Positions 45,015 through 58,619 of a stretch of DNA of 64,000 nucleotides are shown one piece after another. The stretch is from Oryzias latipes (lineage: Eukaryota; Chordata; Actinopteri; Beloniformes; Adrianichthyidae). The stretch is taken from the NCBI RefSeq assembly GCF_002234675.1, contig NC_019866.2, positions 248,001 through 312,000 of the forward strand, read 5' to 3'. The stretch's first letter is position 1, and each line of letters opens with the position of its first letter. The notes below the pieces were generated by a model. That model was given only the letters and a program-made list of their open reading frames with translations. It was not told the origin of the DNA and made no database searches. The translations under genes and the position numbers were made by a program.

Positions 45015-48000
45015 CCACATCAAAAAGCACAACACCACAAACACACAACAACACCACAGAAACACAACATCAACACTGCAAACACACAACACCAATACCA
45101 CAAACCCACAACAACATCAACACAACAAACACACAACAACACCACAGAAACACAACATCAACACCACAAACACACAACAACATCAACACAACAAACACAC
45201 AACAACATCAACACAACAAACACACAACAACACCACAGAAACACAACATCAACACCACAAATACACAACAACATCAACACAACAAACACACAACAACATC
45301 AACACTGCAAACACACAACACCAATACCACAAACCCACAACAACATCAACACAACAAACACACAACAAAACCACAGAAACACAACATCAACACCACAAAC
45401 ACACAACAACATCAACACTGCAAACACACAACACCAATACCACAAACCCACAACAACATCAACACAACAAACACACAACACCACAGAAACACAACATCAA
45501 CACCACAAACCCACAACAACATCAACACAACAAACACACAACACCACAGAAACACAACATCAACACCACAAACACACAACAACATCAACACAACAAACAC
45601 ACAACAACATCAACACTGCAAACACACAACATCAACACCACAAACCAACACAAACAACATGAACACAACAACACACAACAACACAACATCAACACCACAA
45701 ACACACAACAACATCAACACAACACACAACAACATCAACACCACAAAGAACAACATCAACACTGCAAACACAAGACACCACAAACAAACAACATCAACAC
45801 CACAAACCCACAACAACATCAACACAACAAACACACAACAACACCACAGAAACACAACATCAACTTCACAAACACACAACACCAACACCACAAAAACACA
45901 ACATCAACACCACACACAACAACATCAACACCACAAACACACAACACCAATACCACAAACACACAAAAACATCAACACAACAAACACAAAACAACATAAA
46001 CACCACAGACAAACAACAACATCAACACTGCAAACACACAACACCAATACCACAAACACACAACAACATCAACACAACAAACACACAACACCACAAACAA
46101 ACAACAACATCAACACCACAAACACACAACAACATCAACACTGCAAACACACAACACCAATACCACAAACACACAAAAACATCAACACAACAAACACTCA
46201 ACAACATCAACACTGCAAACACACAACACCAATACCACAAACACACAACAACATCAACACAACAAACACACAACACCACAAACAAACAACAACATCAACA
46301 CCACAAACACACAACAACATCAACACCACAAACACACAACACCAATACCACAAACACACAACAACATCAACACCACAAACACACAACAACATCAACACTG
46401 CAAACACACAACACCAATACCACAAACACAAAAAAACATCAACACAACAAACACACACACAACAACATCAACACCACAAACAAACAACAACATCAACACC
46501 ACAAACACACAACAACATAAACACCACAAACAAACAACAACATCAACACCACAAACACACAACACCACAAACAAACAACAACATCAATACCACAAACACA
46601 CAACAACATCAACACTGCAAACACACAACACCAATACCACAAACACACAACAACATCAACACAACAAACACAACACCACAAACAAACAACAACATCAACA
46701 CCACAAACACACAACAACATCAACACCACAAACAAACAACAACATCAACACCACAAACACACAACAACATCAACACCACAAACACACATCAACACCACAA
46801 ACAAACAACAACATCAACACTGCAAACACACAACACAAATACCACAAACACACAACAACATCAACACAACAAACACACAACACCACAAACAAACAACAAC
46901 ATCAACACCACAAACACACAACAACATCAACACCACAAACAAACAACAACATCAACACCACAAACACACAACAACATCAACACCACAAACACACAACAAC
47001 ATCAACACAACAAACACACAACAACATCAACACTGCAAACACACAACACCAATACCACAAACCCACAACAACATCAACACAACAAACACACAACAAAACC
47101 ACAGAAACACAACATCAACACCACAAACACACAACAACATCAACACTGCAAACACACAACACCAATACCACAAACCCACAACAACATCAACACAACAAAC
47201 ACACAACAACACCACAGAAACACAACATCAACACCACAAACCCACAACAACATCAACACAACAAACACACAACACCACAGAAACACAACATCAACACCAC
47301 AAACACACAACAACATCAACACAACAAACACACAACAACATCAACACTGCAAACACACAACATCAACACCACAAACCAACACAAACAACATGAACACAAC
47401 AACACACAACAACACAACATCAACACCACAAACACACAACAACATCAACACAACACACAACAACATCAACACCACAAAGAACAACATCAACACTGCAAAC
47501 ACAAGACACCACAAACAAACAACATCAACACCACAAACCCACAACAACATCAACACAACAAACACACAACAACACCACAGAAACACAACATCAACTTCAC
47601 AAACACACAACACCAACACCACAAAAACACAACATCAACACCACACACAACAACATCAACACCACAAACACACAACACCAATACCACAAACACACAAAAA
47701 CATCAACACAACAAACACAAAACAACATAAACACCACAGACAAACAACAACATCAACACTGCAAACACACAACACCAATACCACAAACACACAACAACAT
47801 CAACACAACAAACACACAACACCACAAACAAACAACAACATCAACACCACAAACACACAACAACATCAACACTGCAAACACACACAACACCAATACCACA
47901 AACACACAAAAACATCAACACAACAAACACTCAACAACATCAACACTGCAAACACACAACACCAATACCACAAACACACAACAACATCAACACAACAAAC

Positions 48001-49830
48001 ACACAACACCACAAACAAACAACAACATCAACACCACAAACACACAACAACATCAACACCACAAACACACAACACCAATACCACAAACACACAACAACAT
48101 CAACACCACAAACACACAACAACATCAACACTGCAAACACACAACACCAATACCACAAACAAACAACAACATCAACACCACAAACACACAACAACATAAA
48201 CACCACAAACAAACAACAACATCAACACCACAAACACACAACACCACAAACAAACAACAACATCAATACCACAAACACACAACAACATCAACACTGCAAA
48301 CACACAACACCAATACCACAAACACACAACAACAACACAACAAACACAACACCACAAACAAACAACAACATCAACACCACAAACACACAACAACATCAAC
48401 ACCACAAACAAACAACAACATCAACACCACAAACACACAACACCACAAACAAACAACAACATCAACACTGCAAACACACAACACAAATACCACAAACACA
48501 CAACAACATCAACACCACAAACACACAACAACATCAACACCACAAACACACATCAACACCACAAACAAACAACAACATCAACACTGCAAACACACAACAC
48601 AAATACCACAAACACACAACAACATCAACACAACAAACACACAACACCACAAACAAACAACAACATCAACACCACAAACACACAACAACATCAACACCAC
48701 TGTTACGCCCCCTTTGTGTCTAGGGGTGCTAGGGGGGGCATAACATAAAAAGTAAAGGTTTGGCTACTGAAGTTGACTGTAACAAAAAACACCAAACGAA
48801 TGTCTCCATAAAATAACCCAATTTATTTACAAATCAACAATCCAACAATAACTAAAAGTGAAGCTAAAAGGCTTCAGGGTGAACCCAGGCCAAAACAACA
48901 AACAAAACCCCAACTAACTGCAACATGTAATCTTACCTGCAACAAAAGAAAAGGGAAATCAAAGACAGAACGCTAACCTCCCTAACCTAACAAAACCAGG
49001 AGAAAACATGTACTAAACAAAATGGCGGTTCACCCCTACAGCTTCACTTAAACAAAATCATAAACCAAAGGACTAAACAGAGTGGGCACAGACAAAACTA
49101 CAAACTACAAAGAACTACAAAGTGCAACACAAACTAAAACAAGTGGAGAAGACATAAACAAAATGGAGAAGAGAACAAAACAAAATGGAGAAGAGGGCCA
49201 AGCTGCAGTGGAGGCTTTTGCTGCAAGGCACCCTTCTCACCGACTGGATGTCCAAATGGTGCTTTTAAAGGCTGCCTCCACCAGCTTGTCCAAATGGAGG
49301 CCACACCCTTGACAGCACACCTGAAAATAATCACAGACATACAAACAAAGATCCACAAAAAACACAGAAGTCCCACTCTGATACAAAAATAACACACAAA
49401 ACACAGAACAAACAAACAAAACAAAATCAAATACAGCCCCAGCTGTAACAACCACAAACAAACAACAACATCAACACCACAAACACAAAACACCACAAAC
49501 AAACAACAACATCAATACCACAAACACACAACAACATCAACACCACAAACACACATCAACACCACAAACAAACAACAACATCAACACTGCAAACACACAA
49601 CACCAATACCACAAACACACAACAACATCAACACAACAAACACACAACACCACAAACAAACAACAACATCAACACCACAAACACACAACAACATCAACAC
49701 CACAAACAAACAACAACATCAACACCACAAACACACAACAACATCAACACCACAAACAAACAACAACATCAACACCACAAACACACAAAAACATCAACAC
49801 TGCAAACACACATCAACACCAAAAACACAC
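45015..49830. repeat. A/C-rich satellite (acaacaacatcaacac units) with higher-order duplication
   Basis: Nearly 4.8 kb of short units such as acacaacaacatcaacaccac with strong strand asymmetry (almost no G on the plus strand). A block from about 45250 to 46500 recurs about 1,730 bp further on (roughly 46985-48200), including rare variants such as acaagacaccacaaac and caccacaaagaacaacatc. The array is interrupted by the LTR at 48701-49450. The 1,082-codon ORF through it is a repeat artefact. Confidence 0.95.
48701..49450 (-). mobile_element. Solo LTR, 750 bp, inserted in the satellite
   Basis: Termini are tgttacgccc on the left and agctgtaaca on the right (TG...CA with a 6-bp inverted repeat), flanked by accac at 48696-48700 and 49451-49455. 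On the minus strand there is a TATA-like tttaaaagc about one quarter in and aataaat near the 3' end, which fixes the orientation. No internal gag or pol lies beside it. The family is likely Gypsy-type, by inference from termini and 5-bp target duplication. Confidence 0.85.
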
Positions 49831-49843
49831 TACTTGGAGCACG

Positions 49844-49951
49844 TTTTGGGGGAAGCCCGGTCTCATGCGGAGAGACGGCGTCCATCCCACCCAGGACGGT
49901 GCCGCTCTTCTTTCTAGAAACATTTCTGCTAGCCTTAGTCTGTTAACCTGA
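49844..49951 (+). CDS. L2-like ORF1, C-terminal SGNH/GDSL-esterase end
   Basis: A 35-codon open tail ending in TGA reads FWGKPGLMRRDGVHPTQDGA, then ALLSRNISASLSLLT. DGVHPT is the Asp-x-x-His catalytic block of SGNH/GDSL hydrolases. Such esterase domains occur in ORF1 of several CR1/L2-group LINEs. The 5' part of ORF1 is cut off at the satellite junction, so the catalytic Ser block is missing. Confidence 0.7.
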   Translation, partial: FWGKPGLMRRDGVHPTQDGAALLSRNISASLSLLT

Positions 49952-52900
49952 CAATCCAGAGACGAGACCCGGGCGCAGAGCAGCAGTGTAAAACGCTCCT
50001 CTGAGCCTCCCTTAGGGTTAGTGCCGGTGCAAAACCCATGCAGGGAAAGTCAAGCAGGTCCTAGCTTTAGCTTATGTGCTGAAAGACAAATGAAAGGAGC
50101 GCGTCATAGAAACCTTACAGTGACAGACAGCAGTTCTCACAAGCAGAATTATGATGTCATTAAATGCGGTTTATTAAACATTAGATCCATTTCCTCCAAG
50201 TCCCTCTTAGTCAACGAGTTAATCATTGATAACAACCTTAGTCTTCTAGCCTTAACAGAAACTTGGCTCCATCAGGATGACTATGTTAGATTGAATGAAG
50301 CAACCCCCCCCCCCCCACTTATGCTAACTATCAGAAATCCAGGATTTCAGGGAAAGGAGGTGGTTTGGCAGTAATATCACAGTCTAGCTTACTTCTCAGC
50401 CCTAAAGTTAAAAATGCTTATAATTCATTTGAAAACATCATTTTGTCTATAAATCACCCAAACAGGAAAACTCAAAAACCTGTTTTACTCATAATTATTT
50501 ATCACCCCCCCGGCCCATATTCAGAATTTTTAACTGAGTTTTCCGACTTCCTATCGACTATTGTCTTGGATTCTGATCAAACTATAATATTAGGGGATTT
50601 TAATATTCATGTTGATGACCCCAGTGACTGTCTAGGAAAGGCTTTTGCAGCTTTATTAGATGATGTTGGTTTCACCCAAAGTGTGAATGAACCCACTCAC
50701 TGTCATAAGCACACCCTGGACCTTGTTCTAACCCATGGGATAGAGATCAGCCAGCTGAGTGTCCTTCCTCTTAACCCCATCATTTCTGATCACTTTATGA
50801 TTACCTTCCAGTTTACACTGGAACATCCTTCTGCCCCAGTGAATAAGAAACAGCTTAGAAGAACCTTAACTGACCGTTCTGTGTCTGAGTTTAAACACAC
50901 AGTTCAGCCAGTACTTAGTGATATTCTGAGAAAATACTCTGAGTCCAGCTCCCATAGTATCAGTCCTAGTATAAATGACCACTTTGTTAATGATGCCTTA
51001 CAAGCCCTCAGGAGTACACTCGATGTTGTTGCCCCCCTTGAAACCTAAGTTCGTCAGACAAAACCGAGTAGCACCGTGGTTTAACGCTGAAACTCGTTCT
51101 CTTAAACGAGAAACCCGTAAGTTGGAAAGGGAATGGCGCCCCTCCGGTTCAGAGCAGTCTCTGGATATCTGGAAACATAGCCTATTAAATTATAAAAAAG
51201 CTCTGCGTAGAGCTAGAAGCCAGTACTATTCAACCTTAATATCAGAGAATGGAAATAATCCAAGATTTATTTTTAGCACTATTGCTAAATTAACTCGCAG
51301 TCAGAGCTCAGTAGAACCACATGTTCCTGTTTCTCTCAGCTCTGATGATTTTCTTACATTTTTCGATAGTAAAATCTCAAATATTAGACATAAGTTAAAT
51401 CAAGTTATTCCTACTATCAGTCCAGAACAGGCTGAAGCGGTAGAAATGGAGGCATCCATAGAAACCTCTGTAACATTAGACTGCTTCACTGCTGTGGATG
51501 AAGCGGAAATAACATCAATTATTACGTCCTCCAAATCCTCAACGTGTCTGTTAGACCCAATTCCCACTAGACTTTTTAAAGAACCTTTTCCCTAATTAAT
51601 GATCCCATATTAACAATGATAAATACCTCTCTGGAAACGGGTTACGTGCCACAGTCTTTTAAATATGCAGTTGTTAAACCTCTTCTGAAAAAGCCCAGTT
51701 TGGATCCTAGCATCTTGGCCAACTATAGACCAATATCAAACCTGCCCTTTATTTCTAAAATCCTAGAAAGAGTTGTAGTTAAGCAGCTTTACTGCCACCT
51801 ACAGGACAACAGCCACTTTGAAGACTTTCAGTCGGGGTTTAGACCTCACCACAGTACGGAAACTGCACTAGTTAGAGTCTCTAATGACTTGTTATTGGCC
51901 TCAGAAAAGGGACTACTTTCTATTCTGGTCCTGTTGGACCTCAGTGCAGCCTTTGACACTATCGACCACAGTATTTTACTCCATAGATTAGAGCAGGACA
52001 TAGGGATCAGAGGATCTGCTCTCCAGTGGTTTAAATCCTATCTGTCTGATAGGTATCAGTTCGTTAATGTAAATGGCCATTCCTCTCAGTGCACTCGAGT
52101 TAACTATGGAGTCCCACAGGGCTCAGTCTTGGGACCCATCCTGTTTACGCTTTATATGCTACCCCTAGGAAACATAATCAGGAAACACAGCATTAATTTT
52201 CATTGTTATGCCGACGATACGCAGTTGTATTTATCCATGAAGCCTGACCAGAATGACCAGATAGAGAAACTGAACGCCTGCATCAGTGACATCAAGACCT
52301 GGATGACAATTAATGACCTCCTCTTGAACCCAGAAAAAACTGAGGTCATTATACTTGGTCCTAAAAACCTCAGAGATGCTCTGTCTGCTCAGATAGTCTC
52401 CCTGGATGGCATAAGTATAGCCCCCAATTCCACAGTTAGAAACCTTGGGGTTTTACTTGACCAGGATTTATCATTTAAGGCTCACATATCTCAGGCGTGT
52501 AGAACTGCCTTTTTTCACCTGTGGAATATTGCTAAGATCAGAAATATACTTTCTAAGAGTGATGCTGAACAACTCATCCATGCATTTGTTCCGTCGAGGC
52601 TGGATTACTGTAACTCCTTGTTAGCAGCGTGTCCTAAGAGTTCCTTAAGAAGTCTCCAGCTTGTTCAGAACGCAGCAGCTAGATTGTTAGCAGGAACTAG
52701 CAGAAGAGATCACATCACTCCTGTGTTGGTTTCACTTCACTGGATCCCAGTTGATTCCAGAATCAAGTTCAAGATCCTCCTGTTAACCTATAAGGCCTTA
52801 CATGGAATGGCCCCGTCCTATCTTAAGGACCTCATAGTCCCTTACCATCCAATCAGAACACTTCACTCACTAAATGCAGGACTGCTTGTGGTTCCTAGAA

Positions 52901-53575
52901 TTAGTCAAAGTACGGTTGGAGGTAGAGCGTTTAGCCACCAAGCCCCTGTCTTATGGAATAAACTCCCAGCTCATGGAAGAGAGGCCGACTCAGTTTCTAC
53001 ATTCAAAGCTAGACTGAAAACATTCCTCTGTGGACAGGCTTATTGTCAGACTAGTTAGTATTCAGAGATTATTTAACTTAATGTTAATGTGTTTAAATTA
53101 AACTGAATAACAATTAGTTGTTAGTAGGCTGCTAAATGTTAATGTAAAAAGGTGCTCCTACACCTGGCTGTGGTTCCTGTCTCAGGCTCGACTCGCGCCT
53201 TTGACTGTCCCCCCAACTCCATCCGGATGAAGCTCGTCTGCTGGACTTTAAATGTGTAGTTGTAGAGTTAGATAAGTTAATTCTTCTAGTTCTGGTAAAT
53301 CGCCTGTCCGTCCTGGGGGAGGATCCCTCCTTCATGTGGGCACCCCTGAGGTTTCTTCTTTTTTTCTGGAATCCGTTTTTTTAAGGAGTTTTTCCTGATG
53401 GAAGGGGGGTCTAAGGGCAGGGATGCCGAGTTTGTTAGTTCATTTTAATATTCTTTTATTGAATTCCATGTATTCATCATCTTTTTGATTTTATATTTAC
53501 TTTTATAATTACCGATACGAAGCCCATGGAACTGACTGTTGTTGTGAGTTTGGGCTATACAAATAAAATGGAATA
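49844..53575 (+). mobile_element. L2/CR1-like LINE, copy 2 (ORF1 tail plus frameshifted ORF2)
   Basis: Nearly the same as copy 1 at 27222-30985, with an extra 5' part. ORF2 is broken after a poly-C run near 50305, after a C/T indel near 51035 (copy 1 is intact there), and at 51595. RT motifs are intact in 51616-53058 ([39 protein letters not shown]). The 3' region is shortened relative to copy 1 around 53130-53160. It ends gggctatacaaataaaatgg at about 53550-53570. Confidence 0.87.
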
Positions 53576-53639
53576 GAATTTTTGTGTTTGTGTTGTTGAT
53601 TTTTGTGTGTTTGTCCAGTTTATGTGTGTTTTTTGTGTT

Positions 53640-54120
53640 TCAAGGCTTCTTCAGACCCTCCTCTGGTTCGGTTCGATGCTGAACCGGCAGGCGGGTTCGG
53701 CTTGGCCGTTCCGGTGCCGCTGCTGCGGTTGACTGTGTTCTGGCGCTGATGACGCGCGTGCGGCCGCGCGCCGCTCCGTTAGCAGCGGCAGGAAGTGCTG
53801 CTGGAGCGACGGCGGGGGGACGAGCGGCAGAGGTCGGTGGATGCACGGGGGGAACACCATGTCTGGACCGTAACTGTGCACATCACGCGTGCCCACACCG
53901 TGCGTTGTCGTCCACGCGGGCACAGAGGCCGGCCGGGGGTAAGAGTGGTGCAGAAAACGGGCGCTGAAGCGGGTTTTCATGGAGGGGGGCCGCGGTGTGT
54001 TCGCGAGATCTTTGTGTAGCTTCGGGCTAGCAGCTAAGCTAACCTCCGCCACCAGAACGGCCCCCCGCCCCCCGCCAAGAAAAGGCATGGAACCCGCGGT
54101 GCCGTGCGCGCGTGCGTCTG
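53640..54120. promoter_or_regulatory. CpG island, probable promoter and non-coding exon 1 of the znf646-like gene
   Basis: Dense CpG sequence (gcgcgtgcggccgcgcgccg near 53752) contrasts with the flanking LINE. A strong donor (gggtaagagt) at about 53938 could end a 5' untranslated exon that splices to the acceptor at 60087. No coding exon is evident. Ordinary GC-rich sequence with poly-C and CA tracts (54570-54602) continues to about 54620. Confidence 0.55.
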
Positions 54121-55993
54121 CTTCTGTTTGTTTTCAACCATTGTCTTCGCGGGAGGGGTGGGGGGTGCTAACCGACTAGCTCGCCGCTAACACACGACCG
54201 TTAGCTTGTTGGAGCATCAGCCTGAGCCCCCCCCCCCGTTAAAAGGCGTGAATCGGTCGCAAAACATCACCCCTCCCGTCAGGCTGCTCCGGTTCCGGGG
54301 TGTTTGGGGTTCTTTAGGGGGAGGGGGGCCGTGTTTGGGGGAAACGGGAGCCACCGCGGCTACCTCCGGGAAAATGGCTCGCTGGGCTGCAGAGCCATTT
54401 TCCGCTGCTGGGGGATCTTTAGGGGGGGCTGATGGTGCAGGTGGCGTCCCGCTCCTACGGGGGTGGGTTAAGCGCACCCACCTCCCTTCCGCGTTAGAGG
54501 GGCTCCGCGCCCCGATTTTGTCCCGGTGGAGGCGGGAGGATACGGGCCAAGGTCAGGGGCCCCCGCGGTGCTGCCCCCCCCCCCCCCCCACACACACACA
54601 CAGAGTGGCGATATGAACTTTCGGTAGCGACCCGTTTAAGTGAGGACGAGCAGTTCACAGCAGAAGGAGGAGAACATCCTCTTCTTCCATGTGGGGGTGG
54701 GGGGTAGGAGTCCTGTTTCTGGTCTGGTTAGGCCAAAAACTGGATCTATAAAGATGATGATCGGGTCGAGGACTTCTAGGAGGACTTGGTTCTGGTTCTG
54801 TGCTTAGGAAGGGCTCCTGTGTGCTTTTTCTCCATGGTCCTTCTGTCAGACCCGGCTCCTCCAAGTCAGAGGTCCTGTTGGACCTCAGTGGTTCAGGTTT
54901 GGTGTCTGCAGACCCTCGTGTTCATCAGAACCAGCAGCGTCTGACCTCTTCCTGTCGTTGGCAGATTCCAGACACGAGTAACAGTGAGTGTGCATGTTAG
55001 CGCGTGTAGGAGTGAGCGTGCGTGTGTGTGTGTGAGCGTGCATGTGTGTGTGTGAGCATGCGTGTGTGTGCGTGAGCGTGCATGTGTGTGTGAGCGTGCA
55101 TGTGTGTGAGCGTGCATGTGTATGGGGCCTGTATGTCCCCGGACTGTAAAGCGGCCCCTGATCCTGCAGAGCTGAGCAGCTTCTCTGCTGGAGGGACTTG
55201 AACAGAAAGGTTCTGAAGAACACTGGGAGGAGAAGACGGGTTTCAGACACAGAAGAACCTTCTGGAGGAAAAACCAGAACCCGTGCAAAGCCCTGTGATT
55301 GTGTTTTTAGGTTGACGGATCTGAACAGAACCAGAGGAGAAGTTATGATGCTTTGAATCTGAGTGAGGTTCTGATCCAAATGGTTCTGTTTACATTTGGA
55401 CCCATGGAACCTGTAAATGCAGTAGTTGGTGCGTCAGACTCACCTTTACCTGCCAGCCGCCCCCCTCTTCTGAGCCAGGCTGTCTGTAACTCCGCCCCCT
55501 CTGGCCATGCAGACAGACGACTTGGTGACCAATCAGGAGTAGCTTCCTGCTGCAGCTTGGTTTTCCTCATCTTCATCACCTTCATCAGAGCTGCTCACCC
55601 AAACTTCTGATCTGTCTGCCCTCAGTTCCACGCCGTTTTACGCTGGCGTGCAGCTCTGATGTCTGTTTGGAGCTCAGGAGTGTTGGTCAGAATCTCCAGA
55701 ACCGGATTGACGCTGAGGTGACGGGCCGAGACCCTTCTATGAGAACCAAAGCAGAAGGAGGCGGAACAATCCATTCCAGTAGAGAAGGAAGCACAGGCCT
55801 CTGCCCCCACCTCCTGACACCTGTGGATGTGCGGTGTGACCGCTCTGGGTGACTAGGAGGGGTCGGGTTTATCGCAGCATGTCCGGTGTGTCCCATCCTC
55901 TTCAGGTCCGCAAGAACAATATAAGGGAACCCTAACAGGGTTCTTTGAATTACCGTAAATCTACAACCGTTTGCAAAATGAAGGTATTTCCAT
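54121..55993. other. 5' intron of the znf646-like gene, no exon supported
   Basis: Contains a tgtgtgtgtgagcgtgcatg-type microsatellite at about 55015-55125. A possible mini-exon (acceptor gttggcag near 54962, donor cagtgagt near 54983) is too weak to call. The sequence ends at the target site aaggtatttccat at 55981-55993. Confidence 0.35.
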
Positions 55994-58147
55994 CTAGCGG
56001 GTCGGGGTCTCCGCTGAGGCAATCAGTGGTTGCCTCGGCCGGTTGGCCTCCTCGGTCCCGTCGAGGCCTGACCAGAGCTCTTCTAGGGCCGGCGTCTGGG
56101 GGTGGGGGCCTGGGCTTGCTCCGGGGGGGGGGGGGGGGGGGGACGCTTTCTGGCTCCTCTCTCTCTGTGTGGGGTGGGTGGTGCCGGGCCTGGGGTGTCG
56201 GCGCCTCCGGGGGTGGGCCCCTGGGCTGGGTGGCCCTGGCCCCCTTGCTGGGGGTGGGCTGGGGGACGGCTGTTTGACCACCGGGGGAGAGTCTACCAGC
56301 TGTCCCCAACTTACCCCCTTCCTTATATAACCTCATATTAGGGTGAGGGGGTGGGGGGTCTAGCCTGCGATGCGCCTTGGGGGGGGGCTACTTGGGAGTG
56401 GCCCCCCTCCTATGGTTGCCGTATGGAGTGGGCCCCCCCTCTTTCGGTTTTATTTGCACCTTAGACATGTAGGGTCCTTGGTAGGGGGGGTGCTTGGACA
56501 TCACTGCAAGCAAGCAGCAGATGTCCTCCTGGCACCCTACCCGCCAATTTTAACCGCACCTTAGACATTTAGGGCCCCTTGGTGTGGAGGGTGAGGGGAC
56601 ATCACTGTGAGTAATCAGGAGATGTCCCCTTAGTGCCCTACTCGCCAATTTTAACTGCACCCCCCTTAGTACACACACCCCTCCCCCTTCAATATATACA
56701 TTCAAACATAAACACACACACATGCACACAAACACCCTCTCAAACACCCATACACGCACACACATTTTACAAGGAAGGTGGGACCTGGGTCCATCTGTCC
56801 CCTACCCCTTCCCTGGTGGGGGGTGCGGGCCCCTTGGCGATGGCAGCCGTGTCCCTTGGGTGCCGGCTCCCTGGGCCCGGCGGTGCTCTCTCCGCGCGGT
56901 GGGGGGGTTCATATTACACCTGAGCCGGGGGTGTTCGTGTCCCTGGGGGGTGGGTCCTGGTCCTTGCCCCTGGGCGCTGGGCCCCGCCAAACTTCCAACA
57001 TGGCCGAGCCTGGTCGGGCCATATTTATAACATCCCTTGTGGGCCGCCCTTTTTTCCCCGGGGTTCCCCCCTCCTGGGCGGGGGCGGCGGGCCCCTGCCT
57101 TGCTCCTCCCTGGACCAACCGTGGGCCGGGTGGGTGGCTGCCTGGAGTGCGGAGCGGGTCTCCCTTGGGGGGTCCTGGCTCGTACCTGGGGTTGGGGCGG
57201 GGGGATGCCCGGAACTCTTGGGTGGTGGTGGGGTGCTCGTCTGGGGCTGTGGGCGTCCTTCTCCGGTGGGGCCCTGCGTTGGGTTCTCCTGGCGCGGCGG
57301 GGGGGCTGCTCTCCTGGTTGGGCTGGGGCGGCGCCCTCTTTCCCTCCGTGCCTCCCTGCTCTCTGGCTCTGGGGGCCTTGCGGCGGCCCTGCTGGCCCCG
57401 GCCTGGGTGGCGGTCTTGGTCGCCCGGGGGGCGGTTGTTCCCTGCCTGCTCCCGTGTGGCGTTGGGGGAATTCCGGCTGCCGCTGCTGCTGCGGCGGGGG
57501 TCTGGGTGTGGGGGTGGCTGGGCGCTCCTCCTCCTTCTTTTCACATTCCACCATCCATTTTAGAAGAACATAAACACTCACCTGAGCACAGGTGTTAGCT
57601 CACCTTTGCACTAATAGTTTGCATGATTGAATGAATGAAAGATTTCACACTAGTTGGTTTAAAGGCATAGGTATGCGTTCGTGAACACTATCTGTTTTGT
57701 GTGCATGTTGACATGTGGACATTTTTGCGGCTAGCATGTGTGTTGATAATATTTGAGTGTGTGTGAACAGGCCCCGCCCTTTTTGTACTGCATTTGAACC
57801 GTACCGTAACGATAAACAACCAGTAAACCTGTCTGCTCTATGCTGCTTCATGGTCTTACCCCCCTTCCCCTCCTATTATCACCCTCCTACAACCCCCTCT
57901 CTCTAACGTCCCTCTCTCTTCTTCCCCTCTTTCCTTTTCCGTCCGGTCCAACACCAAAAATTTTCAAACATGATTGAAATTAATAAAGTTTGGCCTCAAT
58001 TCCAAAAGGGGTTTATTCAGACATACCTTTGGTTTGTCTGAAGATGAATAACCCCTCTTGTTAAAATAAAATTTGTCCAACACAAGAGGCCCTCAGCTCT
58101 CATCTGTCTGCCCAGCTGTTGGACAGGACAAGTTAAAAAAAAAAATT
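55994..58147 (+). mobile_element. 5'-truncated L1, 3' UTR only, with 13-bp target-site duplication
   Basis: Bounded by identical aaggtatttccat at 55981-55993 and 58148-58160, and ending in an A-rich tail (aagttaaaaaaaaaaatt). It is the reverse-orientation counterpart of the GC-rich 3' UTR in the minus-strand L1 at 17834-21127; for example, gccaaactttattcatttta there matches this end. The middle is extremely G/C-rich and strand-biased, with no gene. Long ORFs here on both strands (about 210-260 codons) are compositional. Confidence 0.88.
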
Positions 58148-58160
58148 AAGGTATTTCCAT

Positions 58161-58370
58161 GGATTGTCGGGATGCAGCGGATCACAGGACTCACTGTCTT
58201 ACGGTCCGGACAGGGACACAGTTTTAGAGTGACGGTTTGGATCAGTGAAAAGGGAAGAACAACAGGATAAAAGAACAGGATAAAAGTTGAGTTATCTTCT
58301 GAAAAGCTTCAAAATACACATATATATATATATATTAAAACATATATAAAGTACTTCAGAATTTTTAAAA

Positions 58371-58447
<77 letters not shown>

Positions 58448-58619
58448 ATCCAAATATTCATGCGTTGAGGTTTATTTACATTAGTGACGTCTTTGAACTC
58501 AAGATATTCCTATAGATAAAAATAGTCAAGATACCTAAAGAAACAAAGTGCATCATGGGGCATCTGAAGTAAGAGAAACAGGATGTTTCACTGTGTCCCA
58601 CTGCTGCCACAACCCCCCC
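58161..58619. repeat. Intronic DNA with a TA microsatellite
   Basis: An uninterrupted run of at from about 58383 to 58444 (about 30 dinucleotides), with a shorter one near 58320-58336 and a ca tract between. Nothing else is recognised. Confidence 0.9.

Noticed and set aside
44951..48199. 1,082-codon ORF of Thr/Asn/Gln/His repeats
   Set aside because: Satellite translation with no promoter, splice or composition evidence. The G-poor strand simply lacks stop codons.
56778..57581. Pro/Arg/Gly-rich ORFs of about 210-260 codons on both strands, also around 18403-18942
   Set aside because: They are the GC-rich 3' UTR of an L1 family, lying downstream of ORF2, bounded by target duplications and open on both strands because of composition.
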